Below are positions 9,173 through 17,884 of a stretch of 64,000 nucleotides of DNA, in pieces. The stretch is from Bacteroidales bacterium. GTDB lineage: Bacteria > Bacteroidota > Bacteroidia > Bacteroidales > UBA932. The translations under genes were made by a program, and so were the position numbers. How positions within the stretch are numbered: the stretch's first letter is position 1; each line of letters starts with the position of its first letter. Under the pieces are notes generated by a model that was not told where the DNA came from, made no database searches, and saw only the letters and a list, made by a program, of their open reading frames with translations. The stretch lies in NCBI GenBank assembly GCA_017427385.1, contig JAFRSW010000021.1:62001-126000 (forward strand), in the 5' to 3' direction.

Positions 9173-10159
9173 ATGAAATATCTAACTAACGAGAAATTGG
9201 TCATCGTCGGAGCAGGTGGAATGATTGGCTCCAACATGGCCCAGTCCGTGCTTATGCTCGGTCTCACCCCCAATGTATGCCTCTACGATATCTACGAGCC
9301 CGGCCTTAAGGGCGTGCTCGGCGAGATCGACCACTGTGCGTTCGAAGGTGCAAACGTCACCGCAACCATCGACCCCAAAGAAGCATTCACCGATGCCAAA
9401 TACATCATCTCATCCGGCGGAGCTCCTCGCAAGGAAGGCATGACCCGTGAGGATCTGCTCAAGGGCAACTGCCAGATCGCAGCCGAGTTCGGCGACAATA
9501 TCAAGAAGTACTGCCCCGATGTGAAGCACGTGGTGGTTATCTTCAACCCGGCAGACGTCACCGCCCTCACCGCCCTCATCCACTCCGGCCTGAAGCCCGA
9601 GCAGCTCACCAGCCTCGCCGCCCTCGACAGCACCCGTCTGCAGGAGGCGCTCGCACAGGAATTCGGCGTGCAGCAGTGCAAGGTCACCGGCGCCCACACC
9701 TATGGCGGACACGGTGAGGCCATGGCGGTTTTCGCTTCCCAGGTAAAGATCGACGGCAAGCCTCTCGCAGAGATGAAGCTCAGCGAAGAGAAGTGGGCCG
9801 ATATCAAGCTCCGCACCGTGCAGGGCGGCAGCAACATCATCAAGCTCCGCGGACGCAGCTCCTTCCAGAGCCCTGCATATCAGGCAGTTAAGATGATCGA
9901 GGCCGCGATGGGCGGCGCCAAGTTCACCTGGCCTGCAGGATGCTACGTGAACAACAAGGTGTTCCAGAACGTGATGATGGCTATGCCCACCGTGATCGAC
10001 AAGACCGGCGTGCACTTCACCGCTCCCAAGGGAACCGCAGAAGAGATGGCAGCCCTCAAGGCTTCCTACGAGCACCTCTGCAAGATGCGCGACGAGATCG
10101 TCACCCTCGGCATCGTTCCTCCGGTGGCCGAATGGAAGAAGCTGAATCCAAACGTTTAG
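9173..10159 (+). CDS. mdh: Malate dehydrogenase
   Basis: NAD-dependent oxidation of malate to oxaloacetate (in fermenting Bacteroidales mainly the reverse, towards fumarate and succinate). 328 residues. The N-terminal Rossmann fold has GAGGMIGS at residues 13-20, substrate loop Arg residues lie near APRKEGMTR, and the conserved FNPADV region and catalytic-His segment AHTYGGHG follow. It belongs to the lactate/malate dehydrogenase superfamily; the malate assignment rests on overall similarity to Bacteroides enzymes. Single gene between its own promoter and a strong terminator. Confidence 0.88.
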   Translation: MKYLTNEKLVIVGAGGMIGSNMAQSVLMLGLTPNVCLYDIYEPGLKGVLGEIDHCAFEGANVTATIDPKEAFTDAKYIISSGGAPRKEGMTREDLLKGNCQIAAEFGDNIKKYCPDVKHVVVIFNPADVTALTALIHSGLKPEQLTSLAALDSTRLQEALAQEFGVQQCKVTGAHTYGGHGEAMAVFASQVKIDGKPLAEMKLSEEKWADIKLRTVQGGSNIIKLRGRSSFQSPAYQAVKMIEAAMGGAKFTWPAGCYVNNKVFQNVMMAMPTVIDKTGVHFTAPKGTAEEMAALKASYEHLCKMRDEIVTLGIVPPVAEWKKLNPNV

Positions 10160-10198
10160 AAACGTATTTACACAAACCGGCCTGAAAGCCCGATATTT

Positions 10199-10233
10199 GT
10201 AAAAAAACCTCCGTTTTTCGGAGGTTTTTTTAC
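10199..10233 (+). terminator. Intrinsic terminator after mdh
   Basis: A 15-bp perfect stem (core ACCTCCG/CGGAGGT) with a 5-nt loop of T and a seven-T run on the 3' arm, 39 bp after the mdh stop. The matching A-run on the 5' arm lets it also work for the convergent deformylase gene. Confidence 0.92.
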
Positions 10234-10280
10234 ATAAAACGCCATTCCAGCGCCAAAAGTGTAAATAGAAATCCGGACGC

Positions 10281-10958
10281 CTAGTCGCTTTCCCTCAAAG
10301 TTCCGGGAATAACCTTATCTATGTAGAGAACGCCGTCAAGGTGGTCGCATTCGTGTTGGAAGATGACGGCGGTGAAGCCTTGCACGCGCTCGGTGGTGTC
10401 GCGGGGGGCCAACGCGGCGTTGGACTGGCCGTCGGCGGAGGCACCGATCAGGGTGTAAGTAATATCAATATCGCGATACCTCATCACGTCGCCGCGGAGG
10501 CCTGGGACGGAAAGGCAGCCTTCGGGGCCGGGTTCCGTATCGCCACTAAACCCAACGATGCGTATGTTAGGATACACCTCGAACGGCTCGCCGGGCTTGT
10601 CGAAGCGCTGCACGGCAACTATCCGTCGAGAAATCCCTACCTGTGGGCCGGCTATGCCCACTCCGTCTTCGGAAGGGTCCTGGACAGTGGCCAGCATAAG
10701 TGTAGAAAGTGCCTCAAATTCAGGGGATTGCAGCATTGAAGGGGTGAATTCTTCACACGGGGTGCGCAGCACCAGCGAATCGGCTTGGTCTGCAATAGTC
10801 AGCACCCGGAGGATGCTGGTCCCCAGTGAATCGGTGCCGGGAATGACCGAAGAGATGGTGTCAAGTTCCGAGGCTGTCCAGTCGCCGCGGGAAGAGCAAC
10901 CGCCCAGCAGCGCTGTGGCCAGAGTAAAACAAGAAGCAAGAATGATTTTCCCTTTCAT
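10281..10958 (-). CDS. Peptide deformylase-like lipoprotein
   Basis: Peptide deformylase removes formyl groups from N-terminal fMet and is normally cytosolic. This 225-residue version has all three metal-site motifs: GVGIAGPQ (residues 99-106), EGCLSVP (146-152, metal ligand Cys148) and QHECDHLDG (201-209, His202, catalytic Glu203, His206). Before the domain sits a lipoprotein signal: basic N-terminus, hydrophobic core and lipobox LLGGC with Cys21. The ATG at 10958 is chosen over one at 10979 because it gives a normal signal peptide and lies 35 nt after a TATTTTTG promoter. It is therefore predicted to be lipid-anchored outside the cytoplasm, which is unusual. Confidence 0.85.
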   Translation of the reverse strand: MKGKIILASCFTLATALLGGCSSRGDWTASELDTISSVIPGTDSLGTSILRVLTIADQADSLVLRTPCEEFTPSMLQSPEFEALSTLMLATVQDPSEDGVGIAGPQVGISRRIVAVQRFDKPGEPFEVYPNIRIVGFSGDTEPGPEGCLSVPGLRGDVMRYRDIDITYTLIGASADGQSNAALAPRDTTERVQGFTAVIFQHECDHLDGVLYIDKVIPGTLRESD

Positions 10959-10963
10959 TTTCT

Positions 10964-10971
10964 TATATTTG
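10964..10971 (+). promoter_or_regulatory. -7 promoter element for GH2 gene
   Basis: TATATTTG, perfect TAnnTTTG, 40 nt before the glycosidase ATG. It overlaps the 5' leader of the divergent deformylase gene. Confidence 0.65.
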
Positions 10972-10993
10972 TAGAACACGGACTATAACCTTG

Positions 10994-11001
10994 CAAAAAT
11001 A
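10994..11001 (-). promoter_or_regulatory. -7 promoter element for deformylase lipoprotein
   Basis: Minus-strand TATTTTTG, a perfect TAnnTTTG, giving a leader of about 35 nt. The two divergent promoters face each other and their initial transcripts overlap by about 30 bp, so mutual interference is possible. Confidence 0.55.
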
Positions 11002-11011
11002 AAACAAAAAT

Positions 11012-13708
11012 ATGAAAAAGACCATCCTTCTGAGTTTGCTGCTTCTGGCCGCCACCTCCTTGAACGCGGCGCCATCCCCCAACAACGCCCGTCTCGCCAG
11101 CCATATCTACTTCGATTCCGCGGAGGGGCAGCAGTGGCGCATGTGCAACATCTCTGAGGCCGGGCAGGCCGAGAAGATCTCCCAGCCGGGCTTCGACGAC
11201 AGCGCCTGGATGCCCGCCCGCATCCCCGCCACCGTGCTCACCAACCTGGTGGAAAACGGCAAGCTCCCGGATCCGTATTTCTCTGATAATAACCGCCTTA
11301 CGAAGGGTCTCATCCCCGACATCAACGAGGTGGGCCGCGGCTACTACACCTACTGGTTCCGCACCGAGTTCGACATCCCCGCCGACTACGCCGGCAAGAA
11401 GGTCTGGCTGCATCCCGAGGGCATCAACTACCGGGCGGAGTTCTGGGTGAACGGGCATCTGTTCAGCACCCTCACCGGCATGTTCCGGGGCGACGACATC
11501 GACATCACCGAGTTTGCCAACATCGGCGGACGCAATGCGCTGGCGGTGCTGGTGTATCCGGTAGATTTCCCCGGCCGGCCCGGAAAGAAGACCTGGGGCG
11601 CTCCCGGCGAGTATAACAACGGTGGCGACGGCAACATCGGCCTGAACTCCACCATGCTCATGAGCGTGGGCTGGGACTTCACCTTCTGGGATGCCGTCCG
11701 CGACCGCAACACCGGCATCTGGCGCAGCATCTCCCTCTACTCCACCGGCGGCATGACCATCAGGAATCCGTTCGTGCGCTCTACCCTGGCGCATCCCGAC
11801 TACGACGCGGCCGACCTGACCGTGAGCGTGGAGGTGGGCAGCCGCTACGTGGACAGCCCCAAGACGCATAAGGCGCGGGTGCTGGGGGAGATAACGGAGC
11901 CCGGCGGCAATGCGATCGCCCGCTTCGAGAAGACGGTGGAACTCTACCGCGAGGAGGTGCAGGAGGTGACCTTCTCCCCGAAGGGATTCCGCAGCCTGCA
12001 CATCGACAACCCGCAGCTCTGGTGGCCCCTGGGCAAGGGCGAGCATCCTCTTTACTCCCTGAAAATCAGCGTGTTCGACGATGATATCCTGAGCGACGAG
12101 CTCAACACCACCTTCGGCATCCGCGAGGTCATCGCCACCCGCGAAACCCCGGACGAGAGCAAGCTCTTCGTGGTGAACGGCAAACCCATCTTCGTGCGCG
12201 GGTCGAACTGGATTCCGGAGGCGATGCTGAAGGATAACGACAAGCGCATGGCGGCGGTGCTGCGCCTCAGCGCGCAGTGCGGATTCAATCTCCTGCGCCT
12301 CTGGGGCGGCGGAATCGTGGAAAGCGACTACTTCCATCAGCTCTGCGACGAGTACGGATTCATGGTGTGGGAAGAGTTCTTCATGACGGGGGACACCCGC
12401 CATCCTCACGACGTGGCCACCTACTTCGCGAACGTGGAATCCAGCGTCAAGCGGGTGCGCAATCACCCCTGCGTGGTGTTCTACGTGGCCTCGAACGAGA
12501 GCACCGAGGTGAGCGGCACGCGCGAGCTGATAGAGAAACTGGACGGCACGCGGCCGTGGCAGCAGCAGAGCGAATGCGACGGCATCCACGACGGCAGCCC
12601 CTACGTTCAGGTGAACCCGATGTTACATTATCTGGATAAAGCCTCCCCCCGCGGCAGCCGCGTGAACGGGTTCAATCCGGAGTACGGATTCACCGGAATG
12701 CCGCACTGGACCTCGCTGCAAAGGTTCCTGAGGCCGGAGGAGATCTGGCCGATGAACCAGTACGTGTGGGACTACCTGGACGGCAGCGGTTTCGGAAAAG
12801 TAACCACCACCGTGAAGGCGCTGGCGGACAACTACGGGGAATCTTCGAACATTAAAGAGTTTGGATGGCGGACTCAGCTGCTGAGCGCGATGAACTCGAA
12901 GGCCATCTGGGACGTGTGGAATTACAACAAGCTGAGCTACGGCGACCGCTTCTGCTCCGGCACCCTGTTCTGGAGCCACGCCAGCCCCATCCCCATGATA
13001 AAGAATCACATGTGGGACTGGTACCTGATCCCCACCGCATCGCTCTTCCACACCATGCACGCGCTGGAGCCGGTGCACGTGATGTTCGACTACGAGAAGA
13101 ACACCGTTTCGGTGTATAACGACCGCCTGACGGCGCTTTCGAACCTGACTGTGGTAGCGAAGCTGTTCGACCTGAACAGCAAGAGCCTGGCCACCTGGAC
13201 GGTGCATGGGGTGAACGTGAAGGCGGACGGAGTGGCCTGCGATGCCATCTCGCTGCGCCTGCCGGACAAGCTGACGCCTGTGCATTTCCTGGCGCTGGAA
13301 CTGAGGGATGCGAAGGGCAAGCTGCTGAGCGAGAACTTCTACTGGAGGTCGACGGCGCGCTATCACGAAGGCACGCTTACGGGCCCTTGCGCATCCGGGT
13401 TCGAGAAACTGGCTACGATGCCTGCGGCGAAGGTTAAGAGTACGCTGAAGAAGCGTTCGGATGCTGAGAATCTGTATTTCGATGTGACGCTGAAAAACGG
13501 TTCGGGCAAGATCGCGTTCTTCAACGAGGTGCTGTTGCTGGGCGATGATGGCCTGCCGGTGCCTTATACTTTCTATTCCGATAACTACTTTACACTGCTC
13601 CCTGGTGCATCCAAGACGGTTACGCTTGAAATCGCACGCGCCGATGCTCCTGCGAAGCCGGTGGTGCACGTGGAGGGGTGGAATGTATCAGAAGTAACGC
13701 TCAAATAG
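11012..13708 (+). CDS. Glycoside hydrolase family 2, beta-mannosidase / exo-glucosaminidase type
   Basis: Secreted 898-residue glycosidase with an N-terminal signal peptide (about residues 1-19). A jelly-roll sugar-binding domain, Ig-like domain and TIM barrel follow in GH2 order. In the barrel, SNWIPEAMLKDNDKRM and NLLRLWGGGIVESDYFHQLC resemble plant-type endo-beta-mannosidase and CsxA-like enzymes. YVASNES holds the general acid/base Glu after Asn, and NPEYGFTGMP the likely nucleophile Glu. The C-terminal part is further beta-sandwich. Substrate could be beta-mannosides, N-glycan core or chitosan oligomers. It is monocistronic, and its end overlaps the convergent HD gene by 21 bp. Confidence 0.85.
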   Translation: MKKTILLSLLLLAATSLNAAPSPNNARLASHIYFDSAEGQQWRMCNISEAGQAEKISQPGFDDSAWMPARIPATVLTNLVENGKLPDPYFSDNNRLTKGLIPDINEVGRGYYTYWFRTEFDIPADYAGKKVWLHPEGINYRAEFWVNGHLFSTLTGMFRGDDIDITEFANIGGRNALAVLVYPVDFPGRPGKKTWGAPGEYNNGGDGNIGLNSTMLMSVGWDFTFWDAVRDRNTGIWRSISLYSTGGMTIRNPFVRSTLAHPDYDAADLTVSVEVGSRYVDSPKTHKARVLGEITEPGGNAIARFEKTVELYREEVQEVTFSPKGFRSLHIDNPQLWWPLGKGEHPLYSLKISVFDDDILSDELNTTFGIREVIATRETPDESKLFVVNGKPIFVRGSNWIPEAMLKDNDKRMAAVLRLSAQCGFNLLRLWGGGIVESDYFHQLCDEYGFMVWEEFFMTGDTRHPHDVATYFANVESSVKRVRNHPCVVFYVASNESTEVSGTRELIEKLDGTRPWQQQSECDGIHDGSPYVQVNPMLHYLDKASPRGSRVNGFNPEYGFTGMPHWTSLQRFLRPEEIWPMNQYVWDYLDGSGFGKVTTTVKALADNYGESSNIKEFGWRTQLLSAMNSKAIWDVWNYNKLSYGDRFCSGTLFWSHASPIPMIKNHMWDWYLIPTASLFHTMHALEPVHVMFDYEKNTVSVYNDRLTALSNLTVVAKLFDLNSKSLATWTVHGVNVKADGVACDAISLRLPDKLTPVHFLALELRDAKGKLLSENFYWRSTARYHEGTLTGPCASGFEKLATMPAAKVKSTLKKRSDAENLYFDVTLKNGSGKIAFFNEVLLLGDDGLPVPYTFYSDNYFTLLPGASKTVTLEIARADAPAKPVVHVEGWNVSEVTLK

Positions 13709-14293
13709 CTCGCGGAGCCATTCGGGTTTACGGATATTCTGGCGGAATTCTTCCAGGCGGGCAGCGTTGGGGGATTCCGGAATCCAGAGCTTCAGGTATC
13801 CTCCATAATCGTACTTCTCTTTCAGATGCGCGCACATGCGCTCCCAATGGCCTTCGCGATCCAGTTCCGGATAGTGCGAGAGGCCGAACTGTATGGTGCG
13901 GCGGACTATGGTTTCGCCGTCGATGATGCGGTCGGCTTCCGCTACGATGCGGCCGTAGATGCTGCGCGGTTCGTGGTCGGATGAGGCGCGGTGGTCTTCT
14001 GCCGCCTGCGCCATCGTTTCTATTTGCTCTTCGCTGAACCACTTGCGCAGGTTCGTGTCTTCCCGGATGATGCGCCCGGACACCAGGTGGTGCCGTTCGC
14101 GACCTTCTGTTAATCCGGTGTCGTGATAGGCTGCTGTCGTGTAGACCATGTCGTGGTCTACATCGTAGTATTCAGCTAGTTTCAGGCTCTGCTCTATCAC
14201 CGTCCGGGCATGATCTACCCGGTGCGCCTCGTCGAACGCCGCATACCGCGGAATGATTTCCGATTCTATGTAGGCCTGAAGTTCGGGATTCAT
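13688..14293 (-). CDS. HD-domain phosphohydrolase
   Basis: 201-residue metal-dependent phosphohydrolase. The HD superfamily residues are visible as an early His (EAHRVDHA, residues 23-29), the HD pair in AAYHDTGL near residue 57, and a later Asp in EADRIID. The substrate is unknown (nucleotide or phosphoester). The start overlaps the stop of the LolD-like gene by four bases (ATGA), so the two are an operon. The 3' end overlaps the glycosidase tail by 21 bp on the other strand. Confidence 0.82.
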   Translation of the reverse strand: MNPELQAYIESEIIPRYAAFDEAHRVDHARTVIEQSLKLAEYYDVDHDMVYTTAAYHDTGLTEGRERHHLVSGRIIREDTNLRKWFSEEQIETMAQAAEDHRASSDHEPRSIYGRIVAEADRIIDGETIVRRTIQFGLSHYPELDREGHWERMCAHLKEKYDYGGYLKLWIPESPNAARLEEFRQNIRKPEWLRELFERYF

Positions 14294-14955
14294 ACGAACT
14301 GTCCGTCTTTCATGGTGAGGGAGCGGTCGCAGAGGGAGGCGAGGGCTGGGTCGTGGGTGACGATGACGATGGTCTGGCCGAGGCGTTTGCGCAGGGAGAA
14401 GAACAGGCGGTGGATTTCTTCCTTGGTGGCGGAGTCGAGGTTGCCGGTGGGCTCGTCGGCAAAGAGAACCGCGGGGCGGTTGATGAGGGCGCGGGCGATG
14501 GCTACGCGCTGGGCTTCGCCGCCGGAAAGCTGTGAGGGCTTGTGGCCGGCGCGGTCTGCAAGGCCCACTTCTTTAAGCAGGTCCCTGGCGGCCTCGGTGG
14601 CCTCTTTCGTGCTTCGGCCGGCAATCAGCGCCGGGATCATCACATTCTCCAGAGCGGTGAATTCCGGCAGGAGATGATGGAACTGGAACACGAAGCCTAT
14701 CTTGCGTCCGCGAAACGCGGAAAGCTCCCGGCTGCCGAGGGCAAGAGGGTCGGCGCCGTCGATTAGAAGGCTGCCGCCATCAGGGGTTGAAAGGGTGCCA
14801 AGTATCTGAAGGAGAGTGGTTTTGCCTGCGCCGGATGCGCCGGTAATGGCCACCACCTCGCCTTTCTCTGCGCTGAAGTCAACTCCGCGCAGCACCTGCA
14901 ATTCACCAAAAGATTTGGTAATGCCCTTAGCTTGTATAATTGTATTATTTGTCAT
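14290..14955 (-). CDS. ABC transporter ATP-binding protein, LolD/MacB type
   Basis: 221-residue ATPase. Walker [10 protein letters not shown] (residues 39-47), Q-loop region [18 protein letters not shown] (characteristic of LolD/MacB), signature LSGGEAQRV, Walker [10 protein letters not shown] and switch His in IVTHD. In LolCDE this subunit powers release of lipoproteins from the inner membrane. No permease gene lies beside it, so the partner is unknown, and MacB- or FtsE-like roles remain possible. Its ATG falls inside a dispersed hairpin repeat (14951-14979), which forms most of the mRNA leader. Confidence 0.85.
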   Translation of the reverse strand: MTNNTIIQAKGITKSFGELQVLRGVDFSAEKGEVVAITGASGAGKTTLLQILGTLSTPDGGSLLIDGADPLALGSRELSAFRGRKIGFVFQFHHLLPEFTALENVMIPALIAGRSTKEATEAARDLLKEVGLADRAGHKPSQLSGGEAQRVAIARALINRPAVLFADEPTGNLDSATKEEIHRLFFSLRKRLGQTIVIVTHDPALASLCDRSLTMKDGQFV

Positions 14956-14979
14956 TCTGAGCGAAGCGAAAGAATCTAC
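14951..14979 (-). repeat. Dispersed hairpin repeat, copy 1 (at lolD start)
   Basis: A 29-bp element matching 57527-57555 at 27 of 29 positions. Its stem ATTCT/AGAAT (14954-14958 with 14971-14975) encloses GAGCGAAGCGAA. The two differences from copy 2 are the two bases of one stem pair (T-A here, C-G there). The lolD start codon lies within it on the minus strand. The core GAGCGAAGCGAA is one I recognise as common in dispersed bacterial repeats. Confidence 0.8.
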
Positions 14980-14980
14980 G

Positions 14981-14988
14981 CAAATATA
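14981..14988 (-). promoter_or_regulatory. -7 promoter element for lolD-like operon
   Basis: Minus-strand TATATTTG, perfect TAnnTTTG, 25 nt before the lolD ATG. It is divergent from the tRNA-Pro promoter 11 bp away. Confidence 0.65.
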
Positions 14989-14999
14989 GCAAATTTTGC

Positions 15000-15007
15000 T
15001 ATCTTTG
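15000..15007 (+). promoter_or_regulatory. -7 promoter element for tRNA-Pro
   Basis: TATCTTTG, perfect TAnnTTTG, ending 9 bp before the first base of the tRNA. Confidence 0.7.
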
Positions 15008-15016
15008 CAGTCGACC

Positions 15017-15092
<76 letters not shown>

Positions 15093-15102
15093 AAAAATTT
15101 AT

Positions 15103-15110
15103 TATATTTG
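15103..15110 (+). promoter_or_regulatory. -7 promoter-like element abutting the OmpA-like gene
   Basis: TATATTTG, perfect TAnnTTTG, only 9 nt before the ATG at 15120, so the mRNA would be nearly leaderless. No -33 element is apparent because the upstream bases are tRNA. Read-through from tRNA-Pro is the alternative. Confidence 0.45.
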
Positions 15111-15119
15111 TAACATCCG

Positions 15120-16184
15120 ATGAAAGCGTTACGGAAAATAATGGCCGTGGCACTCCTGCTCACCGCAGGGGCGATGTCCGTGTGGGCAGCGGGGGAGAGC
15201 ACGACCGTGAGATTCCGTTTCGGGAAGGCCGAGGCAGACCTGAGCAAACTCGAGGCTCTTCTCGCCGGGGCAGACTCTTCCCGTATCGTCGGAGTGGAAG
15301 TCCGTGCGAGTTCTTCGCCGGACGGCCCGTACTGGGTGAACAAGACTCTCGCGCAGGACCGCGCTTCTTATATTATTAATAAGGTTAAGGAACTCTGCCC
15401 CTCGCTGGGCGACGATGCCATCAAGAGCACGGTCGTCGCCGAGGATTGGGCGGGAGTGGCCGGATGGCTGCGCCGGAGCGGCAAGGCTTGGAAGGATGAA
15501 GCCCTCAAGATAGTGACCGAGAGCGAGGCTTCCACCAGGGAAGAGAAACTGCAGGACCTTTATGCCGGAGAAGCTTGGGATGAGATGATGCGCAGCGCGT
15601 TCCCGGCGTTGCGGTCGGCAAAGGTGACCGTTATCCTTTCGGACGACGGGAAGAAGGCTGCAGAAGAGCCCGCACCTAAAGCAACGCTTGAGGTGAAGGT
15701 AGAGCAGGTTCAGAGCAGCGGTAGTTCGATCGATATTTTGTTCCCGGCAGGAATACGTTATGTTCGTCCGGAATACGCCGATAACAGCCTTGCAATCGAT
15801 CTTTTGAAGGCTGTCGTCAAAGACAACAAGCCTCTGACAATTCGTTCTTACTCTTCACCCGAAGGATCTCCCACAGCCAACGCCACTCTCGCGAAGAACA
15901 GGGCGGAATGCATGCGGCAGTATCTGGTCGCTGAGCTCGGAGTTCCGGCCGACAGGATAACTGTGGAAAGTTGCGGTGAAGACTGGGCCGGACTGGCCGG
16001 CGAGGTGGAGAAGAATTACAACGGCGCCAACCGCGACGAAGTTCTTGTGGTCCTTTCGGACGAGGCTCTTTCCGGGCCTCAGAAGAAGGCGGCGGTGCGC
16101 GCTCTCGATGGCGGCGCCACGTGGCAGCAGCTCATAGCCACACAGATGACTAAGCTTCGCAAGGTTGTTGTTTCTGTAGAGTAG
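15120..16184 (+). CDS. OmpA-like tandem-domain periplasmic protein (DUF3868-like)
   Basis: 354 residues with a signal peptide (about 1-24). Two tandem OmpA-C-like modules are seen: ASSSPDGPYWVNKTLAQDRA (about residues 62-81) and SYSSPEGSPTANATLAKNRA (about 241-260), each followed by a DWAGLA/DWAGVA phrase. In canonical OmpA domains this loop-helix binds peptidoglycan, but key residues differ, so binding is not assured. The SSPEG modules are shared with the large DUF3575 protein at the head of the fimbrial operon, which suggests a part in anchoring or assembling the same surface structure. Confidence 0.7.
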   Translation: MKALRKIMAVALLLTAGAMSVWAAGESTTVRFRFGKAEADLSKLEALLAGADSSRIVGVEVRASSSPDGPYWVNKTLAQDRASYIINKVKELCPSLGDDAIKSTVVAEDWAGVAGWLRRSGKAWKDEALKIVTESEASTREEKLQDLYAGEAWDEMMRSAFPALRSAKVTVILSDDGKKAAEEPAPKATLEVKVEQVQSSGSSIDILFPAGIRYVRPEYADNSLAIDLLKAVVKDNKPLTIRSYSSPEGSPTANATLAKNRAECMRQYLVAELGVPADRITVESCGEDWAGLAGEVEKNYNGANRDEVLVVLSDEALSGPQKKAAVRALDGGATWQQLIATQMTKLRKVVVSVE

Positions 16185-16199
16185 TTACAAAAACTAATG

Positions 16200-16583
16200 T
16201 TACAAAAGCTGAAGCTGGGTAGCGACGCAGTTAACCAGCTTTTCGATGATTATCGGCTTGGTAATGAAGTCGTTAGCCCCTAATTGATAGCCCTTTACGA
16301 TGTCTTCGGTAGAGTTGAGGGCAGACAGGATAACGATCCTTATACCGGCTGTTTCAGGGTTTTCACGCACCTGGCGAAGCACCTCGAAACCATCCACTTC
16401 CGGCATCATGAGATCCAGCAGAATGAGGTCCGGCCTCTCCTTAGCTATCTCCTCCAAAGCTATACGACCGTTCGCAGCCTTGCGGATGCGGAACTTGAAT
16501 TTGGAAAGCATTTTCTCTACAAGGAGAAGATTCAAGGGCACGTCGTCGACGGCAAGTACGTTATATTTGGAGAAGTCTGTCAT
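16200..16583 (-). CDS. Receiver-only response regulator (copy 1)
   Basis: 127-residue CheY-like protein with no output domain. The acidic pair is DD at residues 13-14, phospho-acceptor Asp57 lies in LLDLMMP, Ser/Thr in LSALNS, and Lys in ITKP. It overlaps the end of the membrane AraC gene by four bases (ATGA), so it is the last gene of the operon starting at 18975. It closely resembles the receiver-only protein at 41507-41926 (shared GFEVLRQ, NPETAGIRIVILSALNS), which sits beside a histidine kinase on the far side of the fimbrial operon. Confidence 0.92.
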   Translation of the reverse strand: MTDFSKYNVLAVDDVPLNLLLVEKMLSKFKFRIRKAANGRIALEEIAKERPDLILLDLMMPEVDGFEVLRQVRENPETAGIRIVILSALNSTEDIVKGYQLGANDFITKPIIIEKLVNCVATQLQLL

Positions 16584-17884
16584 TGTTCTTTACTCTGCCT
16601 GTCAATTGATGCAATCCACATTTTGGGAGTCATTCCGGTAATCTTCTTGAAGATGGTATTGAAGGAAGAAGCGCTAAGGAATCCGCACTGCTGCGCGATT
16701 TCTTCTTGCTTGGCCTCGCGATGCGAAAGAATATACTGCTCTGCGTAGTCTACACGCAGGATATTGATCAATTCCGGGAATCCAAGGTTGTAGGTGTTGT
16801 TTACCATCTTGGAAACATAGGTTTTATTGGTCCTCAGGCTTTCTGCAACGTCGTCCAGCGTCAGTTTAGGCTGCAGGAACACATGCTGGTCCATCATCAG
16901 GTGCTGGAACCTGCTGGCAAGGCTGTCTTCGTCCCACGAATTGGATACGGCGGAGAAGATCTTTTCTGCCAGCATAGGCATCTGTTCGGTTTTTTCTCCC
17001 GACTTCCATACATCTATATGCAGATTCTCGCCTATCTTCTCCTGAATACGCTTGAGAGCTTCTTCTTCTGCATCATCCAGCAGGTCGTTCATCATGCTCT
17101 CTACCGTTTCTGCCTTATTATCCTTATTGTAGTTGTATCTGAGCAGAATTTTGTAGTCTGTGATGTTGATAATGGGCTGATTGCCGAACAGGGCGTTAAA
17201 GCCAAAGAAGAAGGCCGAAATGAACAATAATGTGGCTGAAATCACTGCAATTAGCGTCTCATTGCCGTAAAGGTTTTCTCCGAACCCTATCCTGCCGGCC
17301 ATCACGAACATAGGAATAAGGCCTACAGCCAGTTGCAAGCGGGCCAGACCGATTTTCTTTTCCTTGAAAAGGAAACTGAAGATCGAGCCAGGAATAAGTC
17401 GTTTCTGCCGTAGCGTCCTAATCACGAACAGCAGCAAGTATACCAGTTCTGCCCCAAGAATGACGTTGTAGATATCCTCGGTGACCAAATGGAACATCTT
17501 ATGGACTTGGTCATCGCCATCCAGCATTTGGAATCCTACTATATATAAAAGAAGCCCACCGAAGAATAGTCCGGTAGGGAAAATGATCCAAAGGTGGCTG
17601 AGCGGATTGCTTCTGGCTGAGTGCATCAGCCTGTGCAGATATGTGATCAGCAGCGGCACGATGCTTGGCCCCGCCAGCATTCCTATCAGTGTGGTAACTA
17701 TATAGAGACTAGAGCCATGCTCGGCAAGAGCATGGCAGGCTTCAGCAAATATATATGCTCCACAGGCCAGGAACAATGGCACAAATATATGGAAAGTGTC
17801 TGTTCTGGAAGCCACCATCAGGTGAATCAATACCCAGAGCAGACATGTCGCAACCGGCAGAAACAGATATAGGGTCAGAAGCAT
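16580..17884 (-). CDS. Membrane-embedded AraC-family regulator (copy 1)
   Basis: 434 residues. The N-terminal half has about seven hydrophobic helices (starting MLLTLYLFLPVATCLLW). A charged linker follows, then a C-terminal AraC-type double HTH of about 100 residues (LTLDDVAESLRTNKTYVSKMV, then CGFLSASSFNTIFKKITGMTP). The frame is open another 81 codons upstream, but the ATG at 17884 is chosen because it begins the first membrane helix and overlaps the preceding stop (TGATG). The topology implies a membrane-tethered transcription factor that senses a ligand directly; the target is probably the neighbouring fimbrial genes. Confidence 0.85.
   Translation of the reverse strand: MLLTLYLFLPVATCLLWVLIHLMVASRTDTFHIFVPLFLACGAYIFAEACHALAEHGSSLYIVTTLIGMLAGPSIVPLLITYLHRLMHSARSNPLSHLWIIFPTGLFFGGLLLYIVGFQMLDGDDQVHKMFHLVTEDIYNVILGAELVYLLLFVIRTLRQKRLIPGSIFSFLFKEKKIGLARLQLAVGLIPMFVMAGRIGFGENLYGNETLIAVISATLLFISAFFFGFNALFGNQPIINITDYKILLRYNYNKDNKAETVESMMNDLLDDAEEEALKRIQEKIGENLHIDVWKSGEKTEQMPMLAEKIFSAVSNSWDEDSLASRFQHLMMDQHVFLQPKLTLDDVAESLRTNKTYVSKMVNNTYNLGFPELINILRVDYAEQYILSHREAKQEEIAQQCGFLSASSFNTIFKKITGMTPKMWIASIDRQSKEQ

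Noticed and set aside
10955-12589. Long open frame antisense to the GH2 gene (544 codons)
   Set aside because: It is a high-GC shadow frame with no domain, rich in His/Val/Gly/Arg from complementing real codons; the same holds for long antisense frames at 200-1270, 22972-24201, 28512-29870, 54232-55272, 56055-57149 and 58759-60114.
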